Notes under the pieces: model-generated
What the model was told of the DNA's origin: nothing
The model's database searches: none
Seen by the model: the letters and a program-made list of their open reading frames with translations, nothing else
In this document: positions 36,026-46,328 of the stretch, piece by piece
Layout: each line of letters starts with the position of its first letter
Numbering within the stretch: position 1 is the stretch's first letter
Source: Flavobacteriaceae bacterium
GTDB taxonomy: Bacteria; Bacteroidota; Bacteroidia; Flavobacteriales; Flavobacteriaceae
Reading direction: 5' to 3'
DNA: 64,000 nt
NCBI GenBank assembly: GCA_009886625.1
Contig: QXZA01000004.1
Span: 1 to 64,000, forward strand
Translations under genes and position numbers: made by a program

Positions 36026-37606
36026 ATGACAAATGAGCAGAAAGATAATTTATTTGTACTTGTAAAATCACTTACTAAGTCAGAAAAAAGACAATTTAGA
36101 TTGTATGTGGGACGAATGGGTTCCAATCAAGACTCTAAATTTCTTAATCTTTTTCAGCAATTGGATCGCATGAGTCGTTATGATGAAAAGGTGATTTTAA
36201 GTAAAGGAATTGTCACCAAACAACAATTGTCGAATTTAAAAGCACATTTATACAAACAGATTTTAATCAGTTTGCGCATGAATCCCGTGCATAAAAACAT
36301 TCGAATCTCAATTAGAGAACAGCTAGACTTTGCCACTATTTTATACCAAAAAGGTTTGTATAAGCAAAGTCTAAAAGTGCTGGAAAAGGTAAAATTATTG
36401 GCATTGAAAAATGAAGAAAAGTATAGTGCTTATGATATAGTAGAATTAGAAAAAGTGATTGAATCTCAGTATATTACTAGGAGTTTAAGTAATCGAACAG
36501 AAACGCTTATCGCCGAGTCTAATTTGTTGCGAACTCAAAATGATTTAGCAACCAAGTTGTCCAATTTATCTCTCCAGCTTTACGAGCGTTTAATAAAAGC
36601 AGGATATGCCAAAAGCGATCAAGAATTTCGTGAAATCACTCAGTTTTTTTACGAGAACCTACCTAAGCTAGATTATGACACTTTGGGCTTTAGAGAAAAA
36701 CTTTGGTATTATAAAGCGCACGTTTGGTATAGTTTTTTGACCCATGATTTTTTATCAACCTATCGATATGCAGCAAAATGGGTAGAGATGTTTGAAGAGA
36801 ACCCTGCTATGATTTCAATCCATCCAGTATTCTATTTAAAAGGGAACAACTATTTGATGGAAAGTTTAGCATTAATCAAATATCCTTCTAAGTTCAAAGG
36901 CACACTTCAACAAATGATCAAAGGAACATCACATGAAGATTTTCCTGTTAATGATAACCTTAAAGCACTTAATTTTCTTTTTTACTACAGTAATAGATTA
37001 AATTTACATTTTTTAGAAGGAAGTTTTGAAGATGGGGTAACCGTGATCCCAGAAATTAAAAAGGGAATCCAAGAGTTTAGTAACCAAATTGATCCCCATC
37101 ACATCATGATGTTCTATTACAAGATCGCCTGTGTGTATTTTGGAGCCGCAGATTATGAAAATTGTATTGTCTTTTTGGATAATATTATCAGTAACAAAAG
37201 ATTGAAAATGCGAGAAGACTTACTTTGTTTTTCTCGTGTGCTTAATATTTTCGCGCATTACGAAGCAGGCTTTGATTACCATTTGGAAACCCATTTGCGT
37301 GAGACCTATAAATTTTTAATTAAGATGAATGATTTGCATGCTGTCCAAAAAGCCATGATTCGTTTTGTTAGAAATTTAGGAGATATCTATCCTCATGAGA
37401 TCAAATCTGCGTTTAAGAAATTATATAGCGAATTGAAGCAGTATGAAAACGATCCTTATGAACGACGCTCGTTTTTGTATTTGGATATTCTTTCTTGGTT
37501 AGAAAGTAAAATAGACAACGTACCGATTGCACAAATAATTCAACAAAAAGCAACACAACTCAATCGGAAAGAACGGCCTTCCATATCCCCGTTTTCTGCG
37601 GGTTAG
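36026..37606 (+). CDS. Large helical protein of unknown function
   Basis: 526 residues, cytosolic, no signal or membrane helix. The N-terminus NLFVLVKSLTKSEKRQFRLYV and the helical, Leu- and Lys-rich body (for example YKQSLKVLEKVKLLALKNEEKYS) suggest TPR-like helical repeats, as in flavobacterial proteins of this type. Enzyme motifs are not seen. The last 47 bases overlap the end of the convergent pseudouridine synthase gene. Confidence 0.65.
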   Translation: MTNEQKDNLFVLVKSLTKSEKRQFRLYVGRMGSNQDSKFLNLFQQLDRMSRYDEKVILSKGIVTKQQLSNLKAHLYKQILISLRMNPVHKNIRISIREQLDFATILYQKGLYKQSLKVLEKVKLLALKNEEKYSAYDIVELEKVIESQYITRSLSNRTETLIAESNLLRTQNDLATKLSNLSLQLYERLIKAGYAKSDQEFREITQFFYENLPKLDYDTLGFREKLWYYKAHVWYSFLTHDFLSTYRYAAKWVEMFEENPAMISIHPVFYLKGNNYLMESLALIKYPSKFKGTLQQMIKGTSHEDFPVNDNLKALNFLFYYSNRLNLHFLEGSFEDGVTVIPEIKKGIQEFSNQIDPHHIMMFYYKIACVYFGAADYENCIVFLDNIISNKRLKMREDLLCFSRVLNIFAHYEAGFDYHLETHLRETYKFLIKMNDLHAVQKAMIRFVRNLGDIYPHEIKSAFKKLYSELKQYENDPYERRSFLYLDILSWLESKIDNVPIAQIIQQKATQLNRKERPSISPFSAG

Positions 37607-38243
37607 CTACAAAACTAATTTTTTCTGTTGTTACAGGATGTTCAATTTCTAGCTTGCGAGCATGAAGACTAATACTTTTATCTTTGTTACTCCTGTTTGC
37701 ACCGTATTTTAAATCTCCTTGGATAGGAAATCCTAAGGTACTCAACTGCGCTCTAATTTGATGATGTCTTCCCGTTTCTAAGCTTATTTCTAGCAAACAG
37801 TAATGTTCAAATTCTTGAATGCGTTTGTAATTTAATTTTGCAATTTTACTGTTGGGAACCTCGTTTATATGCGCTTTAGATTTATTTTGTTTTTGATTAC
37901 GAGTCATCCAATGTGTAAGTTTTCCTTCTGTATTTGGAAAAGTTTTATCTACTACAGCCCAATAGGTTTTTTTAGGAATTCGTTTTTCAAATTGAGCATT
38001 GAGGCGTGTTAAGGCTTTAGATGTTTTTGTAAAAACAACAACCCCACTAGTGGGGCGATCAATGCGATGCACGATTCCTAAATAGACCTCTCCTGGCTTG
38101 TTATATTTAACTTTAATGTATTCCTTCAAATGGTCGGCTAGCGAAGGGTCTCCTGTCTTGTCACCTTGAACAAGCTCTTTAGCTTCCTTGTTTACAATAA
38201 GTAAGTGATTGTCCTCAAAAAGGATGCGATTTTTTACGTCCAT
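37560..38243 (-). CDS. RluA-family pseudouridine synthase
   Basis: 227 residues, no S4 domain. The catalytic segment is GIVHRIDRPTSGVVVFTKT near 58-76 (Asp in HRID), with LETGRHHQIRAQL near 151-163 and the typical C-terminal HARKLEIEHP. It isomerises uridine in tRNA or rRNA; the short form without S4 resembles enzymes acting on single sites. It is followed on the same strand by nothing; panB lies upstream by five bases and is probably co-transcribed. Confidence 0.86.
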   Translation of the reverse strand: MDVKNRILFEDNHLLIVNKEAKELVQGDKTGDPSLADHLKEYIKVKYNKPGEVYLGIVHRIDRPTSGVVVFTKTSKALTRLNAQFEKRIPKKTYWAVVDKTFPNTEGKLTHWMTRNQKQNKSKAHINEVPNSKIAKLNYKRIQEFEHYCLLEISLETGRHHQIRAQLSTLGFPIQGDLKYGANRSNKDKSISLHARKLEIEHPVTTEKISFVANPQKTGIWKAVLSD

Positions 38244-38248
38244 TGAAC

Positions 38249-39067
38249 TTAGTATTGTTCTTTTTCATTAGGAAAATCACCTTTTTTCACATCTTTAGTA
38301 TAGGATTGAACCGCTTGACTGATACTGGTATTTAAGTCCAAATAGCGTCGAAGAAAACGAGGACTGAACTCTTTACTCATTCCCAGCATGTCGTGAAGCA
38401 CTAATACCTGTCCATCTACATGATTTCCTGCTCCAATTCCGATTACAGGAATGGAAATTTCTTGAGCTACTTTTCCAGCCAAAGCAGCGGGAATTTTTTC
38501 TAAAACAATTCCAAAACAACCTATTTGTTGCAGCATTTTTGCATCGGTGATTAACTGTTTTGCCTCTTCTTCTTCTTTAGCACGAACGGTGTACGTTCCA
38601 AATTTATAGATTGACTGAGGCGTCAAACCTAAATGTCCCATGACAGGAATTCCTGCTTTAAGAATCCGCTCTATGGATTCTTTTACTTCTTTTCCACCTT
38701 CAAGTTTCACAGCATGTGCGCCAGATTCTTTCATAATTCGAATGGCTGAACGAAGGGCTTCTTTGGAATCAGCTTGATAGGTCCCAAAGGGTAAGTCCAC
38801 CACTACAAGGGCACGATCTACGGCCCGAACAACACTGCTTGCGTGATAAATCATCTGATCTAATGTAATAGGAAGTGTTGTTTCATGACCCGCCATGACA
38901 TTTGAGGCAGAGTCTCCCACCAAAATGATATCAATTCCTGCATGATCTACAATACCAGCAAGCGTGAAGTCATAAGCAGTAAGCATTGCTATTTTCTCAC
39001 CATTTGCCTTCATTTCTGAAAGACTCTTTGTGGTGATTCGTGTATAACTTTTCTTAGCTACTGACAT
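38249..39067 (-). CDS. panB: 3-methyl-2-oxobutanoate hydroxymethyltransferase
   Basis: 272 residues. It transfers a hydroxymethyl group from methylene-THF to 2-oxoisovalerate to give ketopantoate, the first step of pantothenate synthesis. Motifs: [14 protein letters not shown] near 28-41, the metal-binding [19 protein letters not shown] near 51-69, VKLEGG near 119-124 and HLGLTPQSI near 145-153. The substrate is shared with valine/leucine synthesis. Confidence 0.95.
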   Translation of the reverse strand: MSVAKKSYTRITTKSLSEMKANGEKIAMLTAYDFTLAGIVDHAGIDIILVGDSASNVMAGHETTLPITLDQMIYHASSVVRAVDRALVVVDLPFGTYQADSKEALRSAIRIMKESGAHAVKLEGGKEVKESIERILKAGIPVMGHLGLTPQSIYKFGTYTVRAKEEEEAKQLITDAKMLQQIGCFGIVLEKIPAALAGKVAQEISIPVIGIGAGNHVDGQVLVLHDMLGMSKEFSPRFLRRYLDLNTSISQAVQSYTKDVKKGDFPNEKEQY

Positions 39068-39080
39068 GTTTACTTTTTTT

Positions 39081-39088
39081 CAAAAATA
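39081..39088 (-). promoter_or_regulatory. -7 element of panB
   Basis: Minus-strand TATTTTTG, an exact TAnnTTTG match 13 bp before the panB start. No matching -33 TTG. Confidence 0.38.
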
Positions 39089-39200
39089 GTATTTCTTTTT
39101 ATACCCGCTCTGAAGATTGTGAAATAGTCTACCTCTGAACTTTCCTGATCTATATAAAAGAAATTTAAAAGCTCAAGGGAAAATGATTTACATCAAGCGG

Positions 39201-39238
39201 ATTAGATCTAATTTCAGTGAACTGTCAAGCTGTCAGTT
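39201..39238. promoter_or_regulatory. dnaK upstream control region
   Basis: It holds a perfect 12-bp palindrome ATTAGATCTAAT (39201-39212) and the repeat CTGTCA-AG-CTGTCA (39222-39235), flanked as AACTG...CAGTT. The minus strand of that repeat reads TGACA-N3-TGACA and matches the grpE promoter repeat at 13 of 16 positions. A clear TAnnTTTG element for dnaK was not found. Confidence 0.45.
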
Positions 39239-39293
39239 ATTGCGTTATGGCATAATGCTTGAAATGGTTGAATTGAAATATTAATAAACTATC

Positions 39294-41201
39294 ATGAGTA
39301 AAATAATTGGAATTGATTTAGGAACCACCAACTCTTGTGTTTCTGTAATGGAAGGAAATGAGCCTGTTGTAATCCCCAACGCTGAGGGTAAAAGAACTAC
39401 TCCGTCTGTAATCGCTTTTGTAGAAGGAGGCGAAATTAAAGTGGGAGACCCAGCCAAAAGACAAGCAGTTACCAATCCTACCAAGACAATTGCTTCGATC
39501 AAGCGCTTTATGGGAAATAAATTTTCCGAATCAAGTAAAGAATTAAAAAATGTAGCCTACAAAGTTGTTAAAGGAGATAACGATACTCCTCGTGTTGATA
39601 TTGATGGCAGATTGTATACCCCACAAGAATTATCAGCAATGACACTTCAGAAAATGAAGAAAACAGCTGAAGATTATTTGGGTCATGATGTTACTGAAGC
39701 TGTAATTACAGTTCCTGCTTATTTTAATGATGCCCAGCGTCAAGCAACTAAGGAAGCAGGCGAAATTTCAGGACTTAAAGTTCAACGAATTATTAACGAG
39801 CCAACAGCTGCTGCTCTGGCTTATGGTATGGACAAAGGTGGATCTGATAAAAAGATTGCTGTTTATGACCTTGGTGGTGGAACATTTGATATCTCAATAC
39901 TAGAATTAGGAGATGGTGTTTTTGAGGTACTTTCCACCAATGGAGATACCCATTTAGGAGGAGATGACTTTGACCAAGTAATCATTGATTTTTTAGCAGA
40001 GAAATTTTTAAAAGATGAGTCAATTGATTTACGTAAAGATCCAATGGCATTACAACGTCTTAAAGAAGCAGCAGAAAAAGCGAAGATTGAATTATCTTCT
40101 TCTGCTCAAACGGAAATTAATCTACCTTATGTTACCGCAACCGAGAGTGGACCTAAGCACTTGGTTACATCGCTAACACGTGCAAATTTCGAACAATTGG
40201 CTGATGACCTAGTAAAGCGCTCAATGACTCCTGTAAAAAAGGCGTTGGATGATGCTGGACTTTCAACCTCAGACATAAATGAAATTATTTTAGTAGGAGG
40301 ATCAACACGTATTCCTATTATACAAGAAGTTGTAGAAAAGTTTTTTGGTAAAAAGCCATCCAAAGGGGTGAATCCTGATGAGGTTGTAGCCGTTGGAGCT
40401 GCCATTCAAGGAGGAGTATTGACAGGAGATGTTAAAGATGTTCTCTTGCTTGATGTTACACCGCTTTCACTTGGGATTGAAACAATGGGAGGGGTAATGA
40501 CTAAGTTAATCGAGTCGAACACTACCATTCCTACAAAAAAATCACAAGTTTTCTCCACGGCAGCCGATAATCAGCCCTCTGTTGAAATTCATGTACTACA
40601 AGGAGAGCGCTCTATGGCGTCAGACAATAATACGATTGGACGTTTTCATTTAGATGGACTTCCACCTGCTCAAAGAGGAACACCTCAGATTGAGGTAACC
40701 TTTGATATTGATGCCAATGGTATCATCAAAGTAAGCGCACAAGATAAAGCTACTGGAAAGTCACAAGACATTCGTATTGAAGCTTCTTCAGGACTTACAG
40801 AGGAAGAAATCGAGAAAATGCGTAAAGAGGCTGAAGCCAATGCTGATGCCGATAAAAAAGCAAAAGAAGAAGTTGATAAGCTAAACAGTGCGGATCAAAT
40901 GATTTTCCAAACGGAAAAACAATTGAAGGAATTTGGAGATAAGCTTTCTGATGATAAAAAAGCGCCTATTGAAGCCGCTTTTGAAGAATTGAAAACAGCC
41001 TATGCTGCAAAAGATTTGGAAGCGATTGACAAGGCGTTAGAAACCATCAATGAAGCTTGGAAGAATGCCTCTGAAGAAATGTACAAAGCTCAAGCGGAAG
41101 CAGGAGGGGATGCAGCACAACCTCAAGGAGAATCTCCCGGACCCGATGCTGCCTCTGATGGTGACGATGTCCAAGATGTAGATTTTGAAGAAGTTAAATA
41201 A
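39294..41201 (+). CDS. dnaK: Chaperone DnaK (Hsp70)
   Basis: 635 residues. The ATPase domain begins [16 protein letters not shown], with the phosphate loop [13 protein letters not shown] near 191-203 and [17 protein letters not shown] near 333-349. The substrate domain follows ([18 protein letters not shown]), then a helical lid and a disordered Gly/Gln/Asp tail ending DVDFEEVK. Works with DnaJ and GrpE, whose genes are 21 kb upstream. A strong terminator follows. Confidence 0.97.
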   Translation: MSKIIGIDLGTTNSCVSVMEGNEPVVIPNAEGKRTTPSVIAFVEGGEIKVGDPAKRQAVTNPTKTIASIKRFMGNKFSESSKELKNVAYKVVKGDNDTPRVDIDGRLYTPQELSAMTLQKMKKTAEDYLGHDVTEAVITVPAYFNDAQRQATKEAGEISGLKVQRIINEPTAAALAYGMDKGGSDKKIAVYDLGGGTFDISILELGDGVFEVLSTNGDTHLGGDDFDQVIIDFLAEKFLKDESIDLRKDPMALQRLKEAAEKAKIELSSSAQTEINLPYVTATESGPKHLVTSLTRANFEQLADDLVKRSMTPVKKALDDAGLSTSDINEIILVGGSTRIPIIQEVVEKFFGKKPSKGVNPDEVVAVGAAIQGGVLTGDVKDVLLLDVTPLSLGIETMGGVMTKLIESNTTIPTKKSQVFSTAADNQPSVEIHVLQGERSMASDNNTIGRFHLDGLPPAQRGTPQIEVTFDIDANGIIKVSAQDKATGKSQDIRIEASSGLTEEEIEKMRKEAEANADADKKAKEEVDKLNSADQMIFQTEKQLKEFGDKLSDDKKAPIEAAFEELKTAYAAKDLEAIDKALETINEAWKNASEEMYKAQAEAGGDAAQPQGESPGPDAASDGDDVQDVDFEEVK

Positions 41202-41222
41202 AATTAGATTTTAAATGTAAAT

Positions 41223-41262
41223 GAAAACCTTCTGTGGAATTACACAGGAGGTTTTCTTATTT
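41223..41262 (+). terminator. Terminator of dnaK
   Basis: A fourteen-pair stem (GAAAACCT.CTGTG with CACAG.AGGTTTTC, one G-T pair), six-base loop, then TTATTTT. The core AAACCTyCTG/CAGGAGGTTT is close to that of the amt terminator. Confidence 0.82.
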
Positions 41263-41277
41263 TAGCAAAAAGGGAAA

Positions 41278-41691
41278 ATGGATAAAAAACAAATTTTGGT
41301 GATGAGCAATGCGATATGCAAGAACACGCTCATGGAAACCCTTGAAATTAAATATGTGGATGTTGGAGAAGATTTTTTGACAGCAAGAATGCCAGTAACC
41401 AAAAAAGTACACCAACCCGATGGCGTCCTCCACGGAGGAGCTACTGCTGCTCTTGCTGAGAGCGTAGGAAGTGCTGCAGTTTTTGTTCTTAATCAAGACC
41501 CAAGTATACATGTGCGAGGAATTGAAATTACTGCGAACCATGTTAAAAGCATTTCCTCTGGATATGTGTTCGCTAAAGCAAAAGTAATCCACAAGGGAAG
41601 AACCATCCAGTTGTGGGAAATAAAAGTTACCGATGAAGAGGATCAATTGATTTCTTTGTGCAAGTTAACGACCTATTCACGCAAGAGATAA
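41278..41691 (+). CDS. menI: Hotdog-fold thioesterase, probable DHNA-CoA hydrolase
   Basis: 137 residues of the PaaI/MenI hotdog group. The motif QPDGVLHGGATAALAESVGS near 46-65 holds the catalytic Glu and the HGG loop; the protein continues with RGIEITANHVKS and KVIHKGRTIQLWEI. Position as first gene of the menaquinone cluster, three bases before menF, suggests it releases 1,4-dihydroxy-2-naphthoate from its CoA ester. The function is inferred from context, the fold from motifs. Confidence 0.82.
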   Translation: MDKKQILVMSNAICKNTLMETLEIKYVDVGEDFLTARMPVTKKVHQPDGVLHGGATAALAESVGSAAVFVLNQDPSIHVRGIEITANHVKSISSGYVFAKAKVIHKGRTIQLWEIKVTDEEDQLISLCKLTTYSRKR

Positions 41692-41694
41692 TAT

Positions 41695-42732
41695 ATGATC
41701 GAACTTGAAAAGCGATTAGAGGTCTTATGGAAAAACCAATATCCCTTTGTTGTCTATCGGCTCCCTAAATCTAAAGAAATTCATATTTTTTTTCAAGAAG
41801 AGAATCAACTTCATAAGACGGATGACTTTTCTGAATCGGGTTTTGTGATGACTTCTTTTGAAAGTTTATCATCCTATCCTTTCATTCCAAATTCAAAGTC
41901 AGAACAGTTCCCAAAACCAGAAGTACAAGATTTTAAATCAGATCCTGTTGTTTTTCCAGAAGACGAGACTCGTAAATCAAGATTTATTGAGCTTGTAAAA
42001 AAAGCACAAAGTGAAATTGCTCAAGGCCATTTAAAAAAGGTAGTACTCTCTAGATCAATTGATTTGAAAACGGAAGAGAATCCAAGCACTCTTTTTTTAG
42101 CCTTAGAAAATAAATATCAGGATGCATTGACTTATTTATGGCATCATCCTCTTGTTGGGACTTGGTTTGGTGCAACCCCAGAACAATTTATTGAGGCTTC
42201 TTCAAAAAGCACATTTACCATGGCACTGGCAGGGACACAAATTTACACACCCAATAAAAATCCCCATTGGTCAAGTAAAGAAAAAGAAGAACAGGCTTTG
42301 GTGACCCAACAAGTACTTTCCGATTTAAAAACTCTTTTTAAAGAAGAGGAAATTAAATATGGGGAACCCCAAAACAAGCGAGCGGGAAATCTAGTGCATC
42401 TTTGTACGCATTTTACCTTACCTCAATTGACCATAAGTCTAAAAAAGTTAATCACAGCTTTGCATCCAACGCCCGCTGTTGGAGGTGTTCCAAAGAAGGA
42501 AGCGGTGGATTTTATAATTAATAATGAGGGCTATAATCGTACATTTTATACTGGTTTTTTAGGACCGATAGGAAATGAGAAAACAGGCCTTTTTGTAAAT
42601 TTAAGATGCGCAGAATGGACAGTAGAAAGGGTGCGATTATTTGTGGGTGCTGGAATCACTTCGTTTAGTGATCCAGAGAGTGAATGGCTGGAGACCCAAC
42701 GTAAGTCAGAAACTTTAGCACGTATCTTATAA
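41695..42732 (+). CDS. menF: Isochorismate synthase
   Basis: 345 residues, shorter than the 430 of E. coli MenF, mainly at the N-terminus. The chorismate-binding domain shows KKVVLSRSIDL near 110-120, GTWFGATPEQF, MALAGT, HPTPAVGGVPK near 260-270, RTFYTGFLGP and GAGITSFSDPESEWLET. It converts chorismate to isochorismate; in a cluster with menD-E this is the entry to menaquinone rather than to siderophores. Confidence 0.93.
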   Translation: MIELEKRLEVLWKNQYPFVVYRLPKSKEIHIFFQEENQLHKTDDFSESGFVMTSFESLSSYPFIPNSKSEQFPKPEVQDFKSDPVVFPEDETRKSRFIELVKKAQSEIAQGHLKKVVLSRSIDLKTEENPSTLFLALENKYQDALTYLWHHPLVGTWFGATPEQFIEASSKSTFTMALAGTQIYTPNKNPHWSSKEKEEQALVTQQVLSDLKTLFKEEEIKYGEPQNKRAGNLVHLCTHFTLPQLTISLKKLITALHPTPAVGGVPKKEAVDFIINNEGYNRTFYTGFLGPIGNEKTGLFVNLRCAEWTVERVRLFVGAGITSFSDPESEWLETQRKSETLARIL

Positions 42733-42769
42733 ACTCTTTTTTACGCTTTCTGAAGTGCCTTCGGTTTTG

Positions 42770-42777
42770 TACTTTTG
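42770..42777 (+). promoter_or_regulatory. -7 element before menD
   Basis: TACTTTTG matches TAnnTTTG, 25 bp before menD, in the 70-base gap after menF. It could give menD-menE a promoter of their own. Confidence 0.38.
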
Positions 42778-42802
42778 TTACAAATGAAGTAGACTCTGAC
42801 GA

Positions 42803-44593
42803 ATGAATAAGTACCCATCGATTCCCCTTGCCCAAACAGTAGTCCGCCTTTGTGCGAGCACTAAAATTGAGCGAATTGTCATTTGTGCAGGTTCTAGAAA
42901 TGCCCCTTTAACTAACGGCTTTGCTTCCGATTCTTATTTCAAAACCTACAGTGTAGTAGACGAACGAGCTGCTGCCTTTTTTGCTTTAGGAATGGCACAA
43001 CAATTGAATGAACCTGTGGCACTACTATGCACTTCAGGGTCTGCATTATTAAATTTTTATCCAGCAGTTGCAGAAGCGTACTATAGCGATATTCCTCTTG
43101 TCATTTTATCCGCTGATAGAATGCCACATCGAATTGATATAGGAGATGGTCAGACTATCCGACAGGTGGGCGTTTTTGAACCCCATCTTGAGGGGGCTGC
43201 CGTTTTAAAACCTGACGTAAGTCACGCTACAAAAACACTCTTGCAAAACCCCATGCAAAAGCTGGTTCCCTTTGATGCAACTGAATCTGAGATTACAGAA
43301 TTACAAACTTCAATTCAATCCTATAACACTAAAGAGATTGCACGAGTATTGGATCTTTCAATTCAGCGTAAAGGTCCTGTTCATTTAAACATTCCATTAG
43401 AAGAACCTTTGTATGGGATGACTTCAATTGCACTTCCGCTTGAAGGAATTGACTCAAAAAAGACCAAGCAATCACAAGAAAAGAAGAATCTTAATGATAT
43501 TAAAAAGACTTGGAATCAGTCTAAGAAGAAATGGGTTGTTATAGGGGTTTTAGCTCCTGATTCAATTCATAAGGAATGTGTTGATGCACTTTGTGAAGAC
43601 CCTTCGGTAGTCGTTTTCACTGAAACAACTTCTAATATTAATCATTCAAAGGCGATCCATTCTATTGACACGCTTATGGCTTCATTAGAATTAACAGAAA
43701 ATCAAGAGAAAGAGTCCCTACGTCCTGAGATATTACTAACTTATGGGGGGATGGTAGTATCAAAAAAAATCAAATCGTTTTTAAGAAACCATCCACCGTC
43801 TCATCATTGGCATGTTGACGAAAAGAAGGCATACAATACCTACTATCATTTGGACCAACATTTTGTTCAAAGTCCAAATTCTTTTCTCAAAGATTTGTAC
43901 GACAACTCAAGTGAAAATCAAAAAAGTGACTTTCATATTTCGGTTTTTTCATTGTTTCAAAAATTTAAGAATAAAGGTAAATCCTATTTAGATCAGCTTC
44001 CTTTTTCGGATTTAAATGTCTTTATACAGCTTGCGAAACAATTGCCTGAAGGGATACAATTACAAATAGCAAATAGCTCTTCGATTCGTTACGCACAATT
44101 AATGGATTGGCCACAAAACACTACTTTTTTCTGTAATCGAGGTACAAGTGGAATAGATGGGAGCACGGCAACAGCAGTGGGTGCTTCTCAAATCAAAATG
44201 GGGCCAACCGTCTTGCTTACGGGTGATCTTAGTTTTTTCTATGATATCAATGGTTTGTGGAATAACTATATTCCAAAAAACTTTAAAATCATTTTAATTA
44301 ATAATCAAGGTGGAGGTATTTTTAGAATTTTGCCCGGTGCAAAAGATAGTCCCACTTATGATCGCTATTTTGAGACTATACACAATCGCAACGCTAAGTA
44401 TGTAGCCAAGACTTTCGGGTTTGGTTATCAAAAAGCAACATCTAAGTGGCAACTAAAACGAAAATTAGCATCTTTGTTTAAATCAAATGATTGTCCAAGA
44501 ATATTAGAAATACAAACCCCTAGAAAAGTGAATGATGAGGTTTTATTGAATTACTTTAAAGCCATGTCATCAAATAGTGTAAATACCAAATAA
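42803..44593 (+). CDS. menD: SEPHCHC synthase (2-oxoglutarate decarboxylase/SEPHCHC synthase)
   Basis: 596 residues, thiamine-diphosphate family. It joins isochorismate and 2-oxoglutarate. The N-domain has [14 protein letters not shown] near 27-40 and [13 protein letters not shown] near 52-64 with the catalytic Glu region; the ThDP/Mg motif is [15 protein letters not shown] near 473-487, after [17 protein letters not shown]. Flavobacterial MenD often has the Asn in place of the more common Ser in the N-terminal motif. Confidence 0.94.
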   Translation: MNKYPSIPLAQTVVRLCASTKIERIVICAGSRNAPLTNGFASDSYFKTYSVVDERAAAFFALGMAQQLNEPVALLCTSGSALLNFYPAVAEAYYSDIPLVILSADRMPHRIDIGDGQTIRQVGVFEPHLEGAAVLKPDVSHATKTLLQNPMQKLVPFDATESEITELQTSIQSYNTKEIARVLDLSIQRKGPVHLNIPLEEPLYGMTSIALPLEGIDSKKTKQSQEKKNLNDIKKTWNQSKKKWVVIGVLAPDSIHKECVDALCEDPSVVVFTETTSNINHSKAIHSIDTLMASLELTENQEKESLRPEILLTYGGMVVSKKIKSFLRNHPPSHHWHVDEKKAYNTYYHLDQHFVQSPNSFLKDLYDNSSENQKSDFHISVFSLFQKFKNKGKSYLDQLPFSDLNVFIQLAKQLPEGIQLQIANSSSIRYAQLMDWPQNTTFFCNRGTSGIDGSTATAVGASQIKMGPTVLLTGDLSFFYDINGLWNNYIPKNFKIILINNQGGGIFRILPGAKDSPTYDRYFETIHNRNAKYVAKTFGFGYQKATSKWQLKRKLASLFKSNDCPRILEIQTPRKVNDEVLLNYFKAMSSNSVNTK

Positions 44594-44601
44594 AAATAGA
44601 A

Positions 44602-45417
44602 ATGAGAACATGGAAATCTTTAGCAACGTATAGCGACATTCTTTTTGAATTTTGCGATGGAGTTGCGAAAATTACAATTAGTAGACCCGAAGTATATAAT
44701 GCTTTTCGTCCAGAAACAAACATCCAAATGCTTGAGGCTATTGAGGTGTGTCGTGAAAACAATGAAATAGATGTTGTGGTTTTTACAGGTATAGGCGACA
44801 AAGCTTTTTGTAGTGGAGGAGATCAAAATGTTAAAGGTGTGGGCGGCTACTTGGGAGAAGACGGCGTCCCTAGGCTAAATGTTTTGGATCTTCACAAACG
44901 GATAAGAGAATTGCCTAAACCTGTAATCGCTATGGTTAATGGCTACGCTATAGGTGGAGGTCATGTTTTGCATGTCGTTTGTGACCTTACCATTGCAAGT
45001 GAAAATGCAATATTTGGCCAAACAGGTCCTAAAGTAGGAAGTTTTGACGGAGGATTTGGGTCCTCCTATTTAGCGCGTCATGTTGGACAGAAGAAAGCCC
45101 GTGAGATTTGGTTTTTATGTCAACAGTATTCTGCAAAAGAAGCCCATGACATGGGAATGGTAAATAAAGTAGTTCCTTTGGATCAATTGGAAGATACGGT
45201 TATGGAATGGTGTAGCATAATGCAGCAAAGAAGTCCTTTAGCACTTCGTATGATCAAACGTTCTTTAAATGCTGAATTAGATGGACAACATGGATTGATG
45301 CAATTAGCAGGAGATGCAACTTTAATGTATTATTTAATGGAAGAAGCTCAAGAAGGTAAGAAAGCCTTTTTAGAGAAACGCGCGCCCAACTTTAAAAAAT
45401 ATCCTAAATTTCCATAA
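44602..45417 (+). CDS. menB: 1,4-Dihydroxy-2-naphthoyl-CoA synthase
   Basis: 271 residues of the crotonase fold. The oxyanion and active-site parts are [10 protein letters not shown] (near 72-80), [20 protein letters not shown] near 114-133 and [17 protein letters not shown] near 151-167; the MenB-typical end is [13 protein letters not shown]. It closes the second ring of the naphthoquinone. Follows menD by eight bases. Confidence 0.96.
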   Translation: MRTWKSLATYSDILFEFCDGVAKITISRPEVYNAFRPETNIQMLEAIEVCRENNEIDVVVFTGIGDKAFCSGGDQNVKGVGGYLGEDGVPRLNVLDLHKRIRELPKPVIAMVNGYAIGGGHVLHVVCDLTIASENAIFGQTGPKVGSFDGGFGSSYLARHVGQKKAREIWFLCQQYSAKEAHDMGMVNKVVPLDQLEDTVMEWCSIMQQRSPLALRMIKRSLNAELDGQHGLMQLAGDATLMYYLMEEAQEGKKAFLEKRAPNFKKYPKFP

Positions 45418-45425
45418 TCCACAAT

Positions 45426-46328
45426 ATGCAGCAAATTAAAGTTTGGCTAAGTGCAGCCCGTTTAAGAACTCTTCCTTTGTCCATTTCTGGGATATTGGTA
45501 GGGAATGCACTTTCATTAAACCAGCCTGACTTTTCTTGGTCTTTATTTGTGTTAATGTTGTTGACCGCTATTTCTTTCCAAATCATTTCCAATTTTGCAA
45601 ATGATTATGGCGATGGAGTTAAAGGAACAGATAATGAAAACCGGATTGGACCCAAGCGGGTATTACAGCAGGGACTTCTAAGTAAACAAGTTTTGAAAAA
45701 TGGGATTATTGTTATGTCCCTTGTGGCCTTACTTTTGGCATGTATTTTAATTTTCATAGCATTTGGGGCGCAATCTTTGGTTTATGGAGCTATATTTTTT
45801 GTACTTGCTCTTTTAAGCGTTTGGGCTGCAATATCCTATACAGTTGGAGTCAAAGCCTATGGTTACAGGGGTCTGGGTGATTTTTTTGTGTTATTGTTTT
45901 TTGGAGGGGTAGGTGTTCTTGGTTCTTATTTCATTCAATTGAAAGCATTTTCTTGGCCCGTTTTGCTTTTGGGATTGGCCATAGGACTTTTTTCAGCTGC
46001 TGTTTTGAATTTAAATAATATGCGGGATCGAATAAATGATGGGGTAGTGGGTAAGAAAACACTGGTTGTACTTTTAGGAGCTAAAGCAGCAAAACGCTAT
46101 CATTTTATATTGATTGGTAGCGCAATGCTTTTAATAACTATCGTTTTTCTAATAACATCTTGCACTTTTTTTTGGATCCCATTCATTGCTTTAATTCCGT
46201 TAATTATGCATTTAATTAGGATCATTAAAATTTCTGATCCAAAACAATTTGATCCTGAATTAAAGAAGGTTGCTTTATCTACTTTCTTTCTTTCTGTTTT
46301 GATATTTATTACACTTTTGATAGGATAA
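45426..46328 (+). CDS. menA: 1,4-Dihydroxy-2-naphthoate polyprenyltransferase
   Basis: 300 residues, about nine membrane helices of the UbiA family. The first Asp motif is NFANDYGDGVKGTDN near 57-71 and the second is NLNNMRDRINDGVVGKKTL near 197-215. It attaches the polyprenyl chain and decarboxylates the ring, yielding demethylmenaquinone. It overlaps menC by one base (TAATG). Confidence 0.94.
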   Translation: MQQIKVWLSAARLRTLPLSISGILVGNALSLNQPDFSWSLFVLMLLTAISFQIISNFANDYGDGVKGTDNENRIGPKRVLQQGLLSKQVLKNGIIVMSLVALLLACILIFIAFGAQSLVYGAIFFVLALLSVWAAISYTVGVKAYGYRGLGDFFVLLFFGGVGVLGSYFIQLKAFSWPVLLLGLAIGLFSAAVLNLNNMRDRINDGVVGKKTLVVLLGAKAAKRYHFILIGSAMLLITIVFLITSCTFFWIPFIALIPLIMHLIRIIKISDPKQFDPELKKVALSTFFLSVLIFITLLIG

